NCBI RefSeq assembly: GCF_008639165.1
Contig: NZ_CP029197.1
Location: 2,852,001 to 2,916,000 of the forward strand
Direction: 5' to 3'
DNA from: Streptomyces venezuelae ATCC 10712
GTDB taxonomy: Bacteria > Actinomycetota > Actinomycetes > Streptomycetales > Streptomycetaceae
DNA length: 64,000 nucleotides
The translations under genes and the position numbers were made by a program. Below the pieces are notes generated by a model. That model did not search any database, was not told the origin of the DNA, and saw only the letters and a program-made list of their open reading frames with translations. Shown piece by piece: positions 8,126 to 17,511 of the stretch (its first letter is position 1; each line of letters starts with the position of its first letter).

Positions 8126-9661
8126 TCAGGAAGCCGTGACCTTGACCCCGTCGATCACCCAGTACCAGTTGTTGGAGCCGGTGTAGCGGAAGCGGAAGCT
8201 CACGCTGGACGCGCCGGCCGGGACGGCGACGTCGAGCGACTGGGGCTGGGAGATGACGTCGGAGGTGTAGCTCTTCACGACGGTGGGGGTGCCGCCGTTG
8301 AAGACGGCCTGGATCTGGGCGGTCTGGCTGCCCTCCTGGCGGTAGAAGGTCGTGAAGTCCAGGGTGACCCGGGTCGCGCCGGACACGCCGTACGCCGGGG
8401 TGACCAGCGTCGAGTCGTACGTGCCGGAGAAGGTCTTGTCGGCCCACTCGTCGGAGTCGGCGACGGCGAAGACGCCCCGGGCGCGCACGTTGAGCTCGCG
8501 GGACTGGTCGCGCTGGGTGCGGGACCAGAACTCGTCGGTGGCGAAGGACCAGCCGCGCCACTCGGTCATGCCGCCGGTGCCCATGGCGTTGTTGATGACG
8601 GACCAGCCGCTGGGCGCGGTGCGGGTGAAGCCGAGGACCCCGGCGGGGATGCCGGTCTCGTCGACGCGGCCGGTGAGCGAGCCGTGCAGGCTGTCGAAGG
8701 GGTCGGTGGAGCGTTCCTGGACCGGCTTGCCGTCCAGGCCCCAGGACGCGGCCGGCGTGATGCCGAGCTGGTGGAAGACGGTGGCGGCGACGTCGACGAG
8801 CCGGGTGTCGATCGGGCGGGCTCCGGCGGCGATGCCGGGGCCCTGGGCGAGGACGAAGGTGCGCCGCTCCTCGATGGACGAGCCGCCGTGGCCGCCGCCG
8901 TCGGTGTGGCCGTGGTCGGTCGTGACGATGACGGTCCAGCGCTCGGTGGCGTACGAGGGGCGGGCCTTGATCGCGGTGAGCAGGCGGCCGAGGTAGCCGT
9001 CCTGGACGTCGATGGCGGCGGTGTACTCGGGGCTGGCGGCGCCGTGGTTGTGGCCGATCTCGTCGGTCTCGCCGAAGTAGACGAAGAGGACGTCCGGGTT
9101 CTGGTGGCGCAGGATGTCCTCGGTGATGTCGGCGATCACGAGGTCGTTGACGGCGTAGTCGTTGTTGTAGACGAGCTTGGCGTCGGCGCCGGGGGTGACG
9201 GTGCCGTGGGTGTCGAGTTCGGGCCAGTCGACGGCCGCGAAGAGCGAGAGCTCGGGGCGGACCTGGTGGAGGCGGGCGAGGAAGCCGGGGTACCGGGCGT
9301 AGTTCTTGCCGGTGAAGGTGTTGTCCTTGACGCCGTGCTTGTCGGGCCAGACGCCGGTGGAGATGGTGGACCAGCCGGGGCCGGAGGAGGTCGCGGCCAT
9401 CGGGTTGGCGTAGAGCAGGGAGCGGCCGTAGGTGCCGTTCGCCATCAGGGACTTGAGGTGGGGCGCCTTGGCGGCGTCGATCCGGTCGTGGCGCAGGCCG
9501 TCCATGCCGACGACGAGCACCTTGTCCTTGCTGGTGCCGTCGGGGAGCGTGGGCGTGGCGGCCCGGGCGGCGGGGGCGGTGGCGAGGCCGGTGGCGGCGA
9601 CGGCCGCGGTGGCACCGGCGGCGGCGAGCACGGTGCGGCGGGAGATGCCGGCGATCGGCAT
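8126..9661 (-). CDS. Tat-exported alkaline phosphatase/phosphodiesterase superfamily enzyme
   Basis: The 511-residue protein begins with a twin-arginine signal (ISRRTVLAAAG, then a hydrophobic run ending AARA). The core is the type I phosphodiesterase/nucleotide pyrophosphatase fold: first metal site VVGMDGLRHDRID, nucleophile region SGPGWSTISTGVWPDKHG, and metal motifs FGETDEIGHNHG and TTDHGHTDGGGHGG. From about residue 370 a beta-rich domain (FTRTAPSGWSVINNAMGTG) suggests a carbohydrate- or surface-binding module. It should act on extracellular phosphodiesters or phosphomonoesters. ATG at 9661 has GGAGGA 8 nt upstream. Confidence 0.88.
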   Translation of the reverse strand: MPIAGISRRTVLAAAGATAAVAATGLATAPAARAATPTLPDGTSKDKVLVVGMDGLRHDRIDAAKAPHLKSLMANGTYGRSLLYANPMAATSSGPGWSTISTGVWPDKHGVKDNTFTGKNYARYPGFLARLHQVRPELSLFAAVDWPELDTHGTVTPGADAKLVYNNDYAVNDLVIADITEDILRHQNPDVLFVYFGETDEIGHNHGAASPEYTAAIDVQDGYLGRLLTAIKARPSYATERWTVIVTTDHGHTDGGGHGGSSIEERRTFVLAQGPGIAAGARPIDTRLVDVAATVFHQLGITPAASWGLDGKPVQERSTDPFDSLHGSLTGRVDETGIPAGVLGFTRTAPSGWSVINNAMGTGGMTEWRGWSFATDEFWSRTQRDQSRELNVRARGVFAVADSDEWADKTFSGTYDSTLVTPAYGVSGATRVTLDFTTFYRQEGSQTAQIQAVFNGGTPTVVKSYTSDVISQPQSLDVAVPAGASSVSFRFRYTGSNNWYWVIDGVKVTAS

Positions 9662-9705
9662 GTCGGGGTCCTCCGTGAGCGGGGTCGATGGGGGCGTGGA
9701 CGCAC

Positions 9706-9737
9706 CTCAACGCCCCTGATTCCGCAGGGGCGTTGAG
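9706..9737. terminator. Terminator of the phosphonate operon
   Basis: Arms CTCAACGCCCCTG (9706-9718) and CAGGGGCGTTGAG (9725-9737) are 13-bp perfect complements around a 6-nt loop. They follow the last gene of the transporter operon (stop at 9824) and precede the phosphodiesterase start. Confidence 0.85.
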
Positions 9738-9823
9738 CGTCGGTCCGTACCCGTTATCCTTCCGCGATGTACGGGGGCGTTCCAGGGTCGTGCGGTGAAC
9801 TCTTGGTGGCGGGCGGCGAAGGG

Positions 9824-10882
9824 TCAGCTGCCGGTCGCGGACTTCCACGCGTCGACGTACGTCGTGAGGTTCTTGTCGATGTCGGCCCAGTCCGGCTCGA
9901 AGACCTCGACGCCCTCCAGGAGCTTCGCCAGCGCGATCGCGTTTGCGTCGGTGGCCTTGACGTCCTTGCGGGCCGGGAAGCCGCCGCCGATCGCGCTGGC
10001 CTCGCGCTGGGCCTCCTCGCTCAGCATGAAGTCGAGGAGCTTCTTGCCGTTCTCGGTGTGCGGGGCCTTGTCCACCAGGCCGGCCGCGTAGGGCAGGGCG
10101 AAGGTGGTGGGCTTGCCGTCGCCCTTGGCCGGGAACCAGATGCCGAGGTTCGGCATGGTCCTGGACTGGGCGAAGTTCATCTGCACGTCGCCGTTGGCGA
10201 CGAGGAGTTCGCCCTTGTCCACCTTGGGGGCGAGCTTGGAGGTGGAGGAGGACGGGCCGACGTTGTTGGCCTGGAGCTTCTTCAGGTACTCCATCGCCGG
10301 CTCCCGGCCGCCGAAGTCGTGCACGGCCTTGATGAGGACAGCGGTGCCGTCACCGGCGACGCCCGGGGTGGAGTACTGCAGCTTGTTCTTGAACTTCGCG
10401 TCGAGCAGCTCCTCCCAGCTCTTCGGGGCGGCGGGGAGCTCCTTCTTGTTGTGGATGAAGCCGAAGTAGTTGTTGACGACGGACGTCCAGCTGCCGTCGC
10501 TCGCCTTGTCGCCGCCGCCGACCTGGTCGGCGCCCCGCGGGGTGTACTTCTGGAGCAGGCCCTTGGAGCCGGCCTGCTGGATGAAGGGCGGCAGGGTCAC
10601 GAGGACGTCGGCCTGGGTGTTGCTCTTCTCGCGGAGGGCGCGCTGCACCATCTCGCCGGAGCCGCCCTCGACGTACCTGACCTTGATGCCGGTCTTCTTC
10701 TCGAAGTCGGCGAAGACCTTGTCGTACCAGCCGTCGCCCGCCTCGCCCTTGAGGCCGTCGGCGCTGTAGACGGTGACGGTCTTCTCGTCGGACGCCGCGG
10801 AGGAGCCTCCGCAGGCGGTGAGGCCCGCGGCGAGGACGAGGGAGCCGGTGACGGCGGCGATCGGCTTGGCGTACGTACGCAT
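9824..10882 (-). CDS. ABC transporter substrate-binding lipoprotein, likely aminophosphonate
   Basis: The 352-residue protein has a lipobox (LAAGLTACGG, Cys24), so it is tethered outside the membrane. The fold is the iron(III)/thiamine/2-aminoethylphosphonate class of periplasmic-type binding proteins, seen in VTVYSADGLKGE, FEKKTGIKVRYVEGGSGEMV and FPARKDVKATDANAIALAKL. ATG at 10882 follows AGGAGAG. It is the last gene of an operon with two permeases, an ATPase, a phosphonatase-like hydrolase and an FAD oxidase, so an aminophosphonate ligand is inferred from context and is not proved by its sequence. Confidence 0.82.
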   Translation of the reverse strand: MRTYAKPIAAVTGSLVLAAGLTACGGSSAASDEKTVTVYSADGLKGEAGDGWYDKVFADFEKKTGIKVRYVEGGSGEMVQRALREKSNTQADVLVTLPPFIQQAGSKGLLQKYTPRGADQVGGGDKASDGSWTSVVNNYFGFIHNKKELPAAPKSWEELLDAKFKNKLQYSTPGVAGDGTAVLIKAVHDFGGREPAMEYLKKLQANNVGPSSSTSKLAPKVDKGELLVANGDVQMNFAQSRTMPNLGIWFPAKGDGKPTTFALPYAAGLVDKAPHTENGKKLLDFMLSEEAQREASAIGGGFPARKDVKATDANAIALAKLLEGVEVFEPDWADIDKNLTTYVDAWKSATGS

Positions 10883-10911
10883 AACGTCGTTCTCTCCTGG
10901 TGACGGTGGGG

Positions 10912-10930
10912 CTAGGGGGGCGTCCCCTAG
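10912..10930. terminator. Stem-loop at the permease stop, before the binding-protein gene
   Basis: CTAGGGG and CCCCTAG pair around GGCGT, and the 3' permease stop codon lies inside the stem. It has no U-tract, so it may act as an mRNA processing or stability element, letting the binding-protein message accumulate separately. Confidence 0.4.
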
Positions 10931-11724
10931 CGGAAGGAGGCCTTGGTACGGATACGGGAGACGGCGAGCAGGGCCAGCAGGGTCGCGGCCATGAGGACCA
11001 CGGCGAGCGCCGAGCCGGTGAACAGGGAGCCGCGGTCGGTGGCGGTGAAGACGAGAACCGGGAGGGGCGTCCAGTCCGGCGGGTAGAGCATCATCGTGGC
11101 GCTCAGCTCGCCCATGGACAGGGCGAAGCAGAGCCCGGCGGCCGCGTTCAGGGACGGCAGCAGCAACGGCAGCTTCACCCGGAACAGGACGTACGAGGGG
11201 CGGGCGCCGAGACTCGCCGCCGCCTGCTCGTACATCGGGTCGAGCCGCTGGATCGCGGCCGAGACCGACTGGTGCGCGAAGGCCGTGACGAGCACGGTGT
11301 GCGCCAGGATCACGATCCAGCGGGTGCCGTTGAGGAGGACCGGCGGCTGCGAGAACGCGACGAGGACGGCGAGGCCGACGACCACGGACGGCACGGCGAC
11401 CGGCAGCATGAACAGCGCGTCCAGGACCCGCTTGCCCTTCCTGCCGAGCGCGGCCGCGGCCAGCGCCGCCCAGGTGCCGACGGTCAGCGCGACCAGGCTC
11501 GCCGAGACGGCCGTGACCAGGCTGGTGGTGAGCGCCTGGAGGGACTCCCCGCGCACGGCCGCCGCGTAGTGCGCGGTGGTCGGCCCGGAGGGGAACGCGC
11601 CGGACCAGTGCGTGGCGAACGAGGCGGCGACGATCACGAGCAGCGGAAGGGCGAAGAGCGGGAGGAACAGCACGGCGCACGTGACCCAGGCCGTCCACTT
11701 CCCCGTACGGCTATGCACCAACAC
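10927..11724 (-). CDS. ABC transporter permease (aminophosphonate type), second subunit
   Basis: The 265-residue protein has about six membrane helices (for example TCAVLFLPLFALPLLVIVAA and SLVTAVSASLVALTVGTWAA). The EAA-loop region EQAAASLGARPSYVLFRVKLP is where the ATPase docks. It ends in a cytosolic KASFR tail. GTG at 11724 overlaps the upstream permease by 14 nt and is preceded by a G-rich ribosome site. With its partner it forms the channel of the importer encoded by this operon. Confidence 0.87.
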   Translation of the reverse strand: MLVHSRTGKWTAWVTCAVLFLPLFALPLLVIVAASFATHWSGAFPSGPTTAHYAAAVRGESLQALTTSLVTAVSASLVALTVGTWAALAAAALGRKGKRVLDALFMLPVAVPSVVVGLAVLVAFSQPPVLLNGTRWIVILAHTVLVTAFAHQSVSAAIQRLDPMYEQAAASLGARPSYVLFRVKLPLLLPSLNAAAGLCFALSMGELSATMMLYPPDWTPLPVLVFTATDRGSLFTGSALAVVLMAATLLALLAVSRIRTKASFR

Positions 11725-12557
11725 GGCGGCTCACCCCCCGGTACAGGACGTAGAGGCCCACGGAGAGCGCGACGTTGACGACGGCGACCACACAGGCGGC
11801 GGCGTAGTCGGATTCCAGGATCGCCTTGCCGTAGACGAGCATCGGGAGGGTCGTGACGCCCTTGGCCCCGGTGAAGAGCACGATCCCGAACTCGTTGAGG
11901 CACATGACCAGGACGAGGCTGCCGCCGGCGGCGAGCGCGGGCAGCGCCTCGGGCAGGATCACCTGCCGGACGATCCGCAGCGGCCGCGCGCCGAGCGAGG
12001 AGGCCACCTCCAGCTGCGCCGTCTCCATCTGCGAGAAGGCGGCGAGCAGCGGCCGCATCACGAACGGGGTGAAGTACGTGATCTCGGCGAGCAGGACGCC
12101 CCACGGGGTGGTCAGGAACCGGAAGGGGCCCGAGGGGTCCCCGGTGACGTCCGTCCAGACGCCGTTGGCCATGCCGACCGTGCCGTAGACGAACAGCAGG
12201 GCCAGCGTGATCAGGAAGGACGGGAAGGAGAGGAAGACGTCGATGAACTTCGACACCGCCTTCCCGCCGGGGAACGGCACGAACGCGATCACGACGGCGA
12301 GCACGAAGCCGAGGACGAGGCAGCCGGCGGTGGAGGCGACGGCGAGCCACACCGTGGTGACGAGCGCCTCCCGGAACGACGCGGAGGCGAGGACGTCCCC
12401 GTACGCGCCGGGGGCCAGGGACTCCTGGACGACGAGCGCGAGCGGGTAGAGGAAGACGACGGCGAGCACGGCGACCGGCGGCAGGGCCCAGACCCAGACG
12501 GGGGTGGAGCGGCGGGGCCGCACCGCCGTCGCCGCCGGGGCGGCGGTGCTCACGGCA

Positions 12558-12565
<8 letters not shown>
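11711..12565 (-). CDS. ABC transporter permease (aminophosphonate type), first subunit
   Basis: The 284-residue integral membrane protein has about six helices, beginning with VWALPPVAVLAVVFLYPLAL, and an EAA-type coupling loop (EVASSLGARPLRIVRQVILP). It resembles the 2-aminoethylphosphonate permease family. ATG at 12565 lies inside the 3' end of the ATPase gene (8-nt overlap), a sign of coupled translation of the complex. Confidence 0.87.
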
Positions 12566-13615
<1,050 letters not shown>

Positions 13616-13619
<4 letters not shown>

Positions 13620-14308
13620 GCTTCCGACTCCCCGATCAGCGCGGGCAGTCCGGCGACGGAGGGGAGGACGTGCGTCGCGCCGTGCTCCTTGAGGGCCGCC
13701 TCGTCGTGGGCGCCGGTGAGGACGCCGGCGACGATCCCGGCGCCGGAGCGGACGCCGCTGAGCATGTCGTACGAGGTGTCGCCCGCGACCACGACCTGCC
13801 GGACGTCGTCGGCGGCGCCGGTACGGAGGAAGGCGGCGAGGACCATGTCCGGGTACGGGCGGCCGCGGCCGCCGGCGTCCGCCGGGCAGAGGGTCAGCTC
13901 GACCAGGTCGGACCAGCCGAGCGCGTCGAGGATCGCGTCCTGGGTGACCCGGGCGAAGCCGGTGGTGAGGACCACCGTCCGGCCCTGGTCCTTCAGTGCG
14001 GCGATGGCCTCGGCGGCGCCGGGTACCGGGGCGATCCGGCCGTCGGAGACCAGCTCTCCGTATGCCGCCTCGAAGGCGAGGTTGGCCTGCTCGGCGCGGG
14101 TCTCGTCGCCGCCGAAGAGGTGGCGGAAGACGGAGATCTTGGACTCGCCCATGGTGGCGCGGACGTAGTCGATCATCGTCGCGGGGTCTTCGCCGAGCCG
14201 CTCGGCGGCGGCGGTGAAGGCCTGCTCGACGAGGCCGCCGTCGGCGACGGTGGTGCCGGCCATGTCGAGGACGACGAGGGTGTGCTCGCGGGTGTTCGGG
14301 TTGCTCAT
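13616..14308 (-). CDS. Phosphonatase-like HAD hydrolase (PhnX-like)
   Basis: The 230-residue cytosolic enzyme has nucleophile motif LDMAGTT with Asp15, close to the DWAGTT of phosphonoacetaldehyde hydrolase PhnX. Other motifs are LTTGFARVTQDAIL and VVAGDTSYDMLSGVRSG. The length and cap match the family annotated as phosphonatase-like hydrolase (TIGR03351). The expected reaction is C-P bond cleavage of phosphonoacetaldehyde or a relative. I could not confirm the Schiff-base lysine of true PhnX, so the bond it cuts is unsettled. It lies between the transporter genes and an aminophosphonate-type oxidase. Confidence 0.85.
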
Positions 14309-14313
14309 GTGGT

Positions 14314-15435
14314 TCACCAGCCCAGTTCGTCGGCGGTCTGCTCGGCGATGGCGGGCGAGCAGGTCATGCCGCGGCCGCCCGGCCCCGTCACCAGCCAGAC
14401 GCCGTCGCGGACCCGCTGGCGGTGGACGACCCGGCCGGTGTCGACGCACTGCGCGTACACCCCGGCCCAGCGGCGCCTGATCTTCGGCAGCGGACGGCCG
14501 AGGAAGGACTCGACGACGCGGGTGAGGTGCTCGTAGGGGTCTTCGAGGGTGTCGAAGGCGAAGGGGTGCTCGTACTCGTGGGTGTCGCCGATGGTCAGTC
14601 CGCCGTCGAGGCGCTGCACCATGAGGAGCTGCATCCGGTGGGCAGCGGCGGTCGGGTCCTGCGGCTGCGCGGCTTGGAGGGCGTCCAGGGCCTCGGAGGC
14701 GTAGGCCGGGTAGTAGCGGAACGAGTCGGCGTCGGCGACGGAGGTGGTGAGCGTCTCGCCGAGCGGTTCGGTCTGCATCATCTGGAGGCGGACGCGGCGG
14801 ACGGGTATCTCGCCGGCGACCTCGCGGACGAGGCCGGAGAGCCAGGCGCCGGTGCACAGGACGACGGCGTCGCCGGTGTGGGTCTCGCCGCGGTCGTCGC
14901 GGACGGCGTTCTCCCCCACGACGTCACGTACCTCACGGTTCGGCAGGAAGGTGTACTTCCCGGTGGCGAGGAGGGCCTCGCGGAGGGCGAGCTGCGCGAG
15001 GCGCGGCTCGACGGCCGCGTCGCGCTCGCACCAGAGGGCCGCCTCGAACGCGCCGCGCAGGGCCGGGTTGACCGCGCGGGCCTCGTCGGCCGTCAGCAGC
15101 TTGTAGCCGCGGGCGGCGGCGTCGGGGCGGGCCACCGCGGCCTCGGCGACGGCGAGCTCGAGCTCGTTGCGCACGGGGGTGAGGGAGCCGATGGCCCGGA
15201 AGCCGAGTCCGGGGACGCGGGCCCCGATGCCCTCCCAGAGCTCCCGGGCGCGCAGGGCGGTGTCCAGCTCCTCCCCGCCCGCCCGTCCGCTCACCCAGAT
15301 CTGGCCGAAGTTGCGGAGGGACGCTCCGCGCGCCTCGGCCTCGCGCTCGATGTGTACGACCTCGTGGCCGCGTTCCACTGCCTGCCAGGCGTGCATGGTT
15401 CCCACCACGCCGGCTCCTACGACGATCACCTTCAT
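14314..15435 (-). CDS. FAD-dependent oxidoreductase, TIGR03364-type, phosphonate-linked
   Basis: The 373-residue flavoprotein begins with the dinucleotide-binding motif VIVVGAGVVGTMHAWQAVER and has the D-amino-acid-oxidase/glycine-oxidase fold. FAD contacts include HIEREAEARGASLRNFGQIW and the C-terminal GVWLVTGPGGRGMT. From family knowledge this subgroup sits beside phosphonatase-like hydrolases and oxidatively deaminates aminophosphonates such as 2-aminoethylphosphonate or its N-methyl form, giving the aldehyde that the hydrolase then cuts. That would replace the usual transaminase PhnW, which is absent here. It is the first gene of the operon, 5 nt ahead of the hydrolase gene. The start is ATG at 15435. 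Confidence 0.85.
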   Translation of the reverse strand: MKVIVVGAGVVGTMHAWQAVERGHEVVHIEREAEARGASLRNFGQIWVSGRAGGEELDTALRARELWEGIGARVPGLGFRAIGSLTPVRNELELAVAEAAVARPDAAARGYKLLTADEARAVNPALRGAFEAALWCERDAAVEPRLAQLALREALLATGKYTFLPNREVRDVVGENAVRDDRGETHTGDAVVLCTGAWLSGLVREVAGEIPVRRVRLQMMQTEPLGETLTTSVADADSFRYYPAYASEALDALQAAQPQDPTAAAHRMQLLMVQRLDGGLTIGDTHEYEHPFAFDTLEDPYEHLTRVVESFLGRPLPKIRRRWAGVYAQCVDTGRVVHRQRVRDGVWLVTGPGGRGMTCSPAIAEQTADELGW

Positions 15436-15510
15436 GACGACGACGGTCCTGGGGCCGGGTGACCCGGGCGGGGCCGGTGGGCGACGGGACGGTGAACGGA
15501 CCGACAAGCT

Positions 15511-15522
15511 TGGACCAGACCC
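15511..15522. promoter_or_regulatory. Degenerate GntR-type operator candidate
   Basis: TGGACCAGACCC matches 9 of 12 positions of the HutC/GntR operator core TGGTCTAGACCA. It lies in the 132-bp gap between the GntR gene and the oxidase gene, where a regulator of the phosphonate operon would be expected to bind. Confidence 0.35.
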
Positions 15523-15567
15523 GTTATCTTCTCGTGATCTTGGTGACGGTGGAGGGCCGCCGCCCGC

Positions 15568-16389
15568 TCAGCCCTGCTTCCCCAGGTGGGCGGTGAAGCT
15601 GAAGCGGTCCCCCCGGTAGAGGGTGCGGACCCGCTCCAGGGGGCGGCCCGCGGTGTCCCGGGAGACGCGGTGGAGCAGCAGCATCGGCAGCGCCGGCGGG
15701 GTGCCGATCAGGAGCGCCTCACGGGGAGTGGCGAGGACCGTCTCGATGCGCTCGTCGGCGTCGCCGAACGAGATGCCGAGGCGCTCGTGGAGGTACGCGT
15801 AGAAGGAGGAGTCCGGGTCGAACTCGGTGTCCAGGTGCGGCGCGCGGGCCTCGGAGACGTACGTGCTCTCCAGGCCGACCCGCTCGTCGTCGGCGAGCAG
15901 CACCCGCTCCATGTGCCAGACGGGCTCGCCCCGTTCGGCGCCGACCTCGGGCGCGAGCGCCTCCGGGCAGGGGAAGCGGTCGAGCGAGATCAGGCTGCGG
16001 CCGGGGCGAAGGCCCTGGCGGCGGACGCCCTCGGTGTAGCTCGCGAGCGAGAGGGGCTGTTCGAGCTTGGGGCCCGCGACGACCGTGCCGCGGCCCTGGC
16101 GGCGCAGCCGCCCCTCCAGGAGGAGTTCGCGCAGCGCCTGCCGCACGGTCTCGCGGGACACCTCGTACCGCACGGCCAGGTCCCGCTCGGTGGGCAGCAG
16201 TCCGCCCTCCCCCAACTCGTCGACCATCAGGGCGAGTTTCGCCTTCACGGCGTAGTACTTGGGCACGCGGCCGTGCTCCGGGACACCGGAGTTCACGGGG
16301 GCGCCGGGGGTGCCGGGGGTGTTCTGGTAGTTCACCGGGGGATGGTCGCAGACGGGGATGAACGGGAAGGTGTACGCAAGGTGGCTCAC
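15568..16389 (-). CDS. GntR/HutC-family regulator with UTRA domain
   Basis: The protein has an N-terminal winged helix (LPTERDLAVRYEVSRETVRQ, LLLEGRLRRQGRGTVVAG) and a C-terminal UTRA ligand-binding domain (SLASYTEGVRRQGLRPG, VWHMERVLLADDERVGLE, LHRVSRDTAGRPLERVRT). It belongs to the HutC subfamily that also contains DasR and PhnF. The longest reading frame gives 273 residues from GTG at 16389, which overlaps the stop of the upstream gene (GTGA). The first 40 residues look non-conserved and no ribosome site is visible there, so a start at one of the downstream GTG codons is quite possible. It probably represses the adjacent phosphonate operon and responds to a phosphonate or derivative. Confidence 0.85.
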   Translation of the reverse strand: MSHLAYTFPFIPVCDHPPVNYQNTPGTPGAPVNSGVPEHGRVPKYYAVKAKLALMVDELGEGGLLPTERDLAVRYEVSRETVRQALRELLLEGRLRRQGRGTVVAGPKLEQPLSLASYTEGVRRQGLRPGRSLISLDRFPCPEALAPEVGAERGEPVWHMERVLLADDERVGLESTYVSEARAPHLDTEFDPDSSFYAYLHERLGISFGDADERIETVLATPREALLIGTPPALPMLLLHRVSRDTAGRPLERVRTLYRGDRFSFTAHLGKQG

Positions 16390-17267
16390 CGGTGCCGGGG
16401 GCGGCGGCGCGCGTGGCGGACGAGGACCGCGCCGGCGATCACCAGGGCGGCGGCGAGCGGGGCGAGCAGCCGGGCGCTCGTCTCCGACTCCCTTCCCGTG
16501 TGGGCGAGTTCATGGTCCGAACCCCCGGGACCGAGGTCCTCCCGGTCCGCCGGGTCCGAGCCGGGCGGCGGGACCGGGGTGCCCGGCGGCCGGGAGGGGG
16601 CGGCCGGGTCGGCGGTGCCGGATGTGTCAGGTGCGGGGTCGCTCGGATCACCGGGATCGTTCGGGTCGGGAGGGCCGACGGTCAGGCGGTAGTCGCCCGA
16701 CTCGCCGACCCAGTCGCCGTCGGCGCCCCGGCGCTGCACGATCGCGGCGTTCACGACGACCTCGTCGGGGGCGGTGCCGGTGCGGAAGGCGAGCCGTACG
16801 GGAACGGTGAGGGTCCGCCCCGCGGGCACCGAGAAACCGTCGAAACCGGTGAACGCGCCGACGTTCTCGGCCTCTTCGGTCGCCTCGAAGGCCACCGGCC
16901 GCCAGCGCGCGGCCCCGTCGTCGTAGAACTCGAACCGGATCTGCTCGGGCCGCAGCGCCCGCTCGCTGTCGGTGAGGACGAGCACGGGATGGATGCCCGA
17001 GCAGGAACCGGCGGTGGTGTTGGTGAGATCGAGCTTCCACTCCTGGAGCCCGCCCCCGGCGGGGTAGTCCTCGGGCCCGCCGTGGAGCCGGGTGTCGAGG
17101 GGGAAGGCGGCACCGGCGGGGGCGCCGCAGGTGGGGGCGGGGGGATCGGGGGCGGGTACGGCCGAGGCGGCCGCCGCCCAGGTCAGAGAGCCGATCGCGG
17201 CGGCGGCCAGCGCGGCCGCCGCAGTCGGGGTGCGGGCGTTACGCGGTCGCAGGGGGGCGGATGCCAT
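16386..17267 (-). CDS. Secreted surface protein with LAXTG sorting signal
   Basis: The 293-residue protein has a signal peptide (residues ~1-36, ending AAASA), a beta-sandwich region with TAGSCSGIHPVLVLTDSERA and FDGFSVPAGRTLTVPVRLAF, and a Pro/Asp-rich spacer (DPNDPGDPSDPAPDTSG). It ends in a sorting signal: LAHTG, a hydrophobic helix (LLAPLAAALVIAGAVLV) and an Arg-rich tail. LAXTG is the motif known for class E sortases in streptomycetes, so it should be linked to the cell wall. No enzymatic motif is seen. It is transcribed toward, and overlaps by 4 nt, the GntR gene. Confidence 0.82.
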   Translation of the reverse strand: MASAPLRPRNARTPTAAAALAAAAIGSLTWAAAASAVPAPDPPAPTCGAPAGAAFPLDTRLHGGPEDYPAGGGLQEWKLDLTNTTAGSCSGIHPVLVLTDSERALRPEQIRFEFYDDGAARWRPVAFEATEEAENVGAFTGFDGFSVPAGRTLTVPVRLAFRTGTAPDEVVVNAAIVQRRGADGDWVGESGDYRLTVGPPDPNDPGDPSDPAPDTSGTADPAAPSRPPGTPVPPPGSDPADREDLGPGGSDHELAHTGRESETSARLLAPLAAALVIAGAVLVRHARRRPRHR

Positions 17268-17511
17268 GGGGCCGGGCCTTTGCTGCTCGCGGGCGTACGG
17301 GTCGGCCGCGACGCTGCCATGCCGGACGGGGCGGGGCGGGGAGCGACGCCGGGCCCGCCCCCGGACGGCCCGGCCGATCCGCCCGATCGGCCTACAGTCC
17401 GATCGTCCGCCGAGCCGCTCTACCGCTCGTCCGATCTCCCGCTCGCCTGCTCGCCTGCTCGCCTGCTTTACCGCTCTCCCGCTCTCCTGCTTTACCGCTC
17501 TGCTTACGGGG
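17268..17511. other. Intergenic region with pyrimidine-rich repeats
   Basis: No gene is seen. About 17440-17510 is a run of short repeats built from CTCGCCTG, CTGCTTTACCGCTC and CTCCCGCTC, lying just past the ROK gene stop. It could be slippage-prone. I see no clear hairpin terminator. Confidence 0.5.

Noticed and set aside
17440..17510. Pyrimidine-rich repeats as a coding feature
   Set aside because: No start, ribosome site or domain; the translated frames here are Ser/Arg/Pro-rich by composition only.
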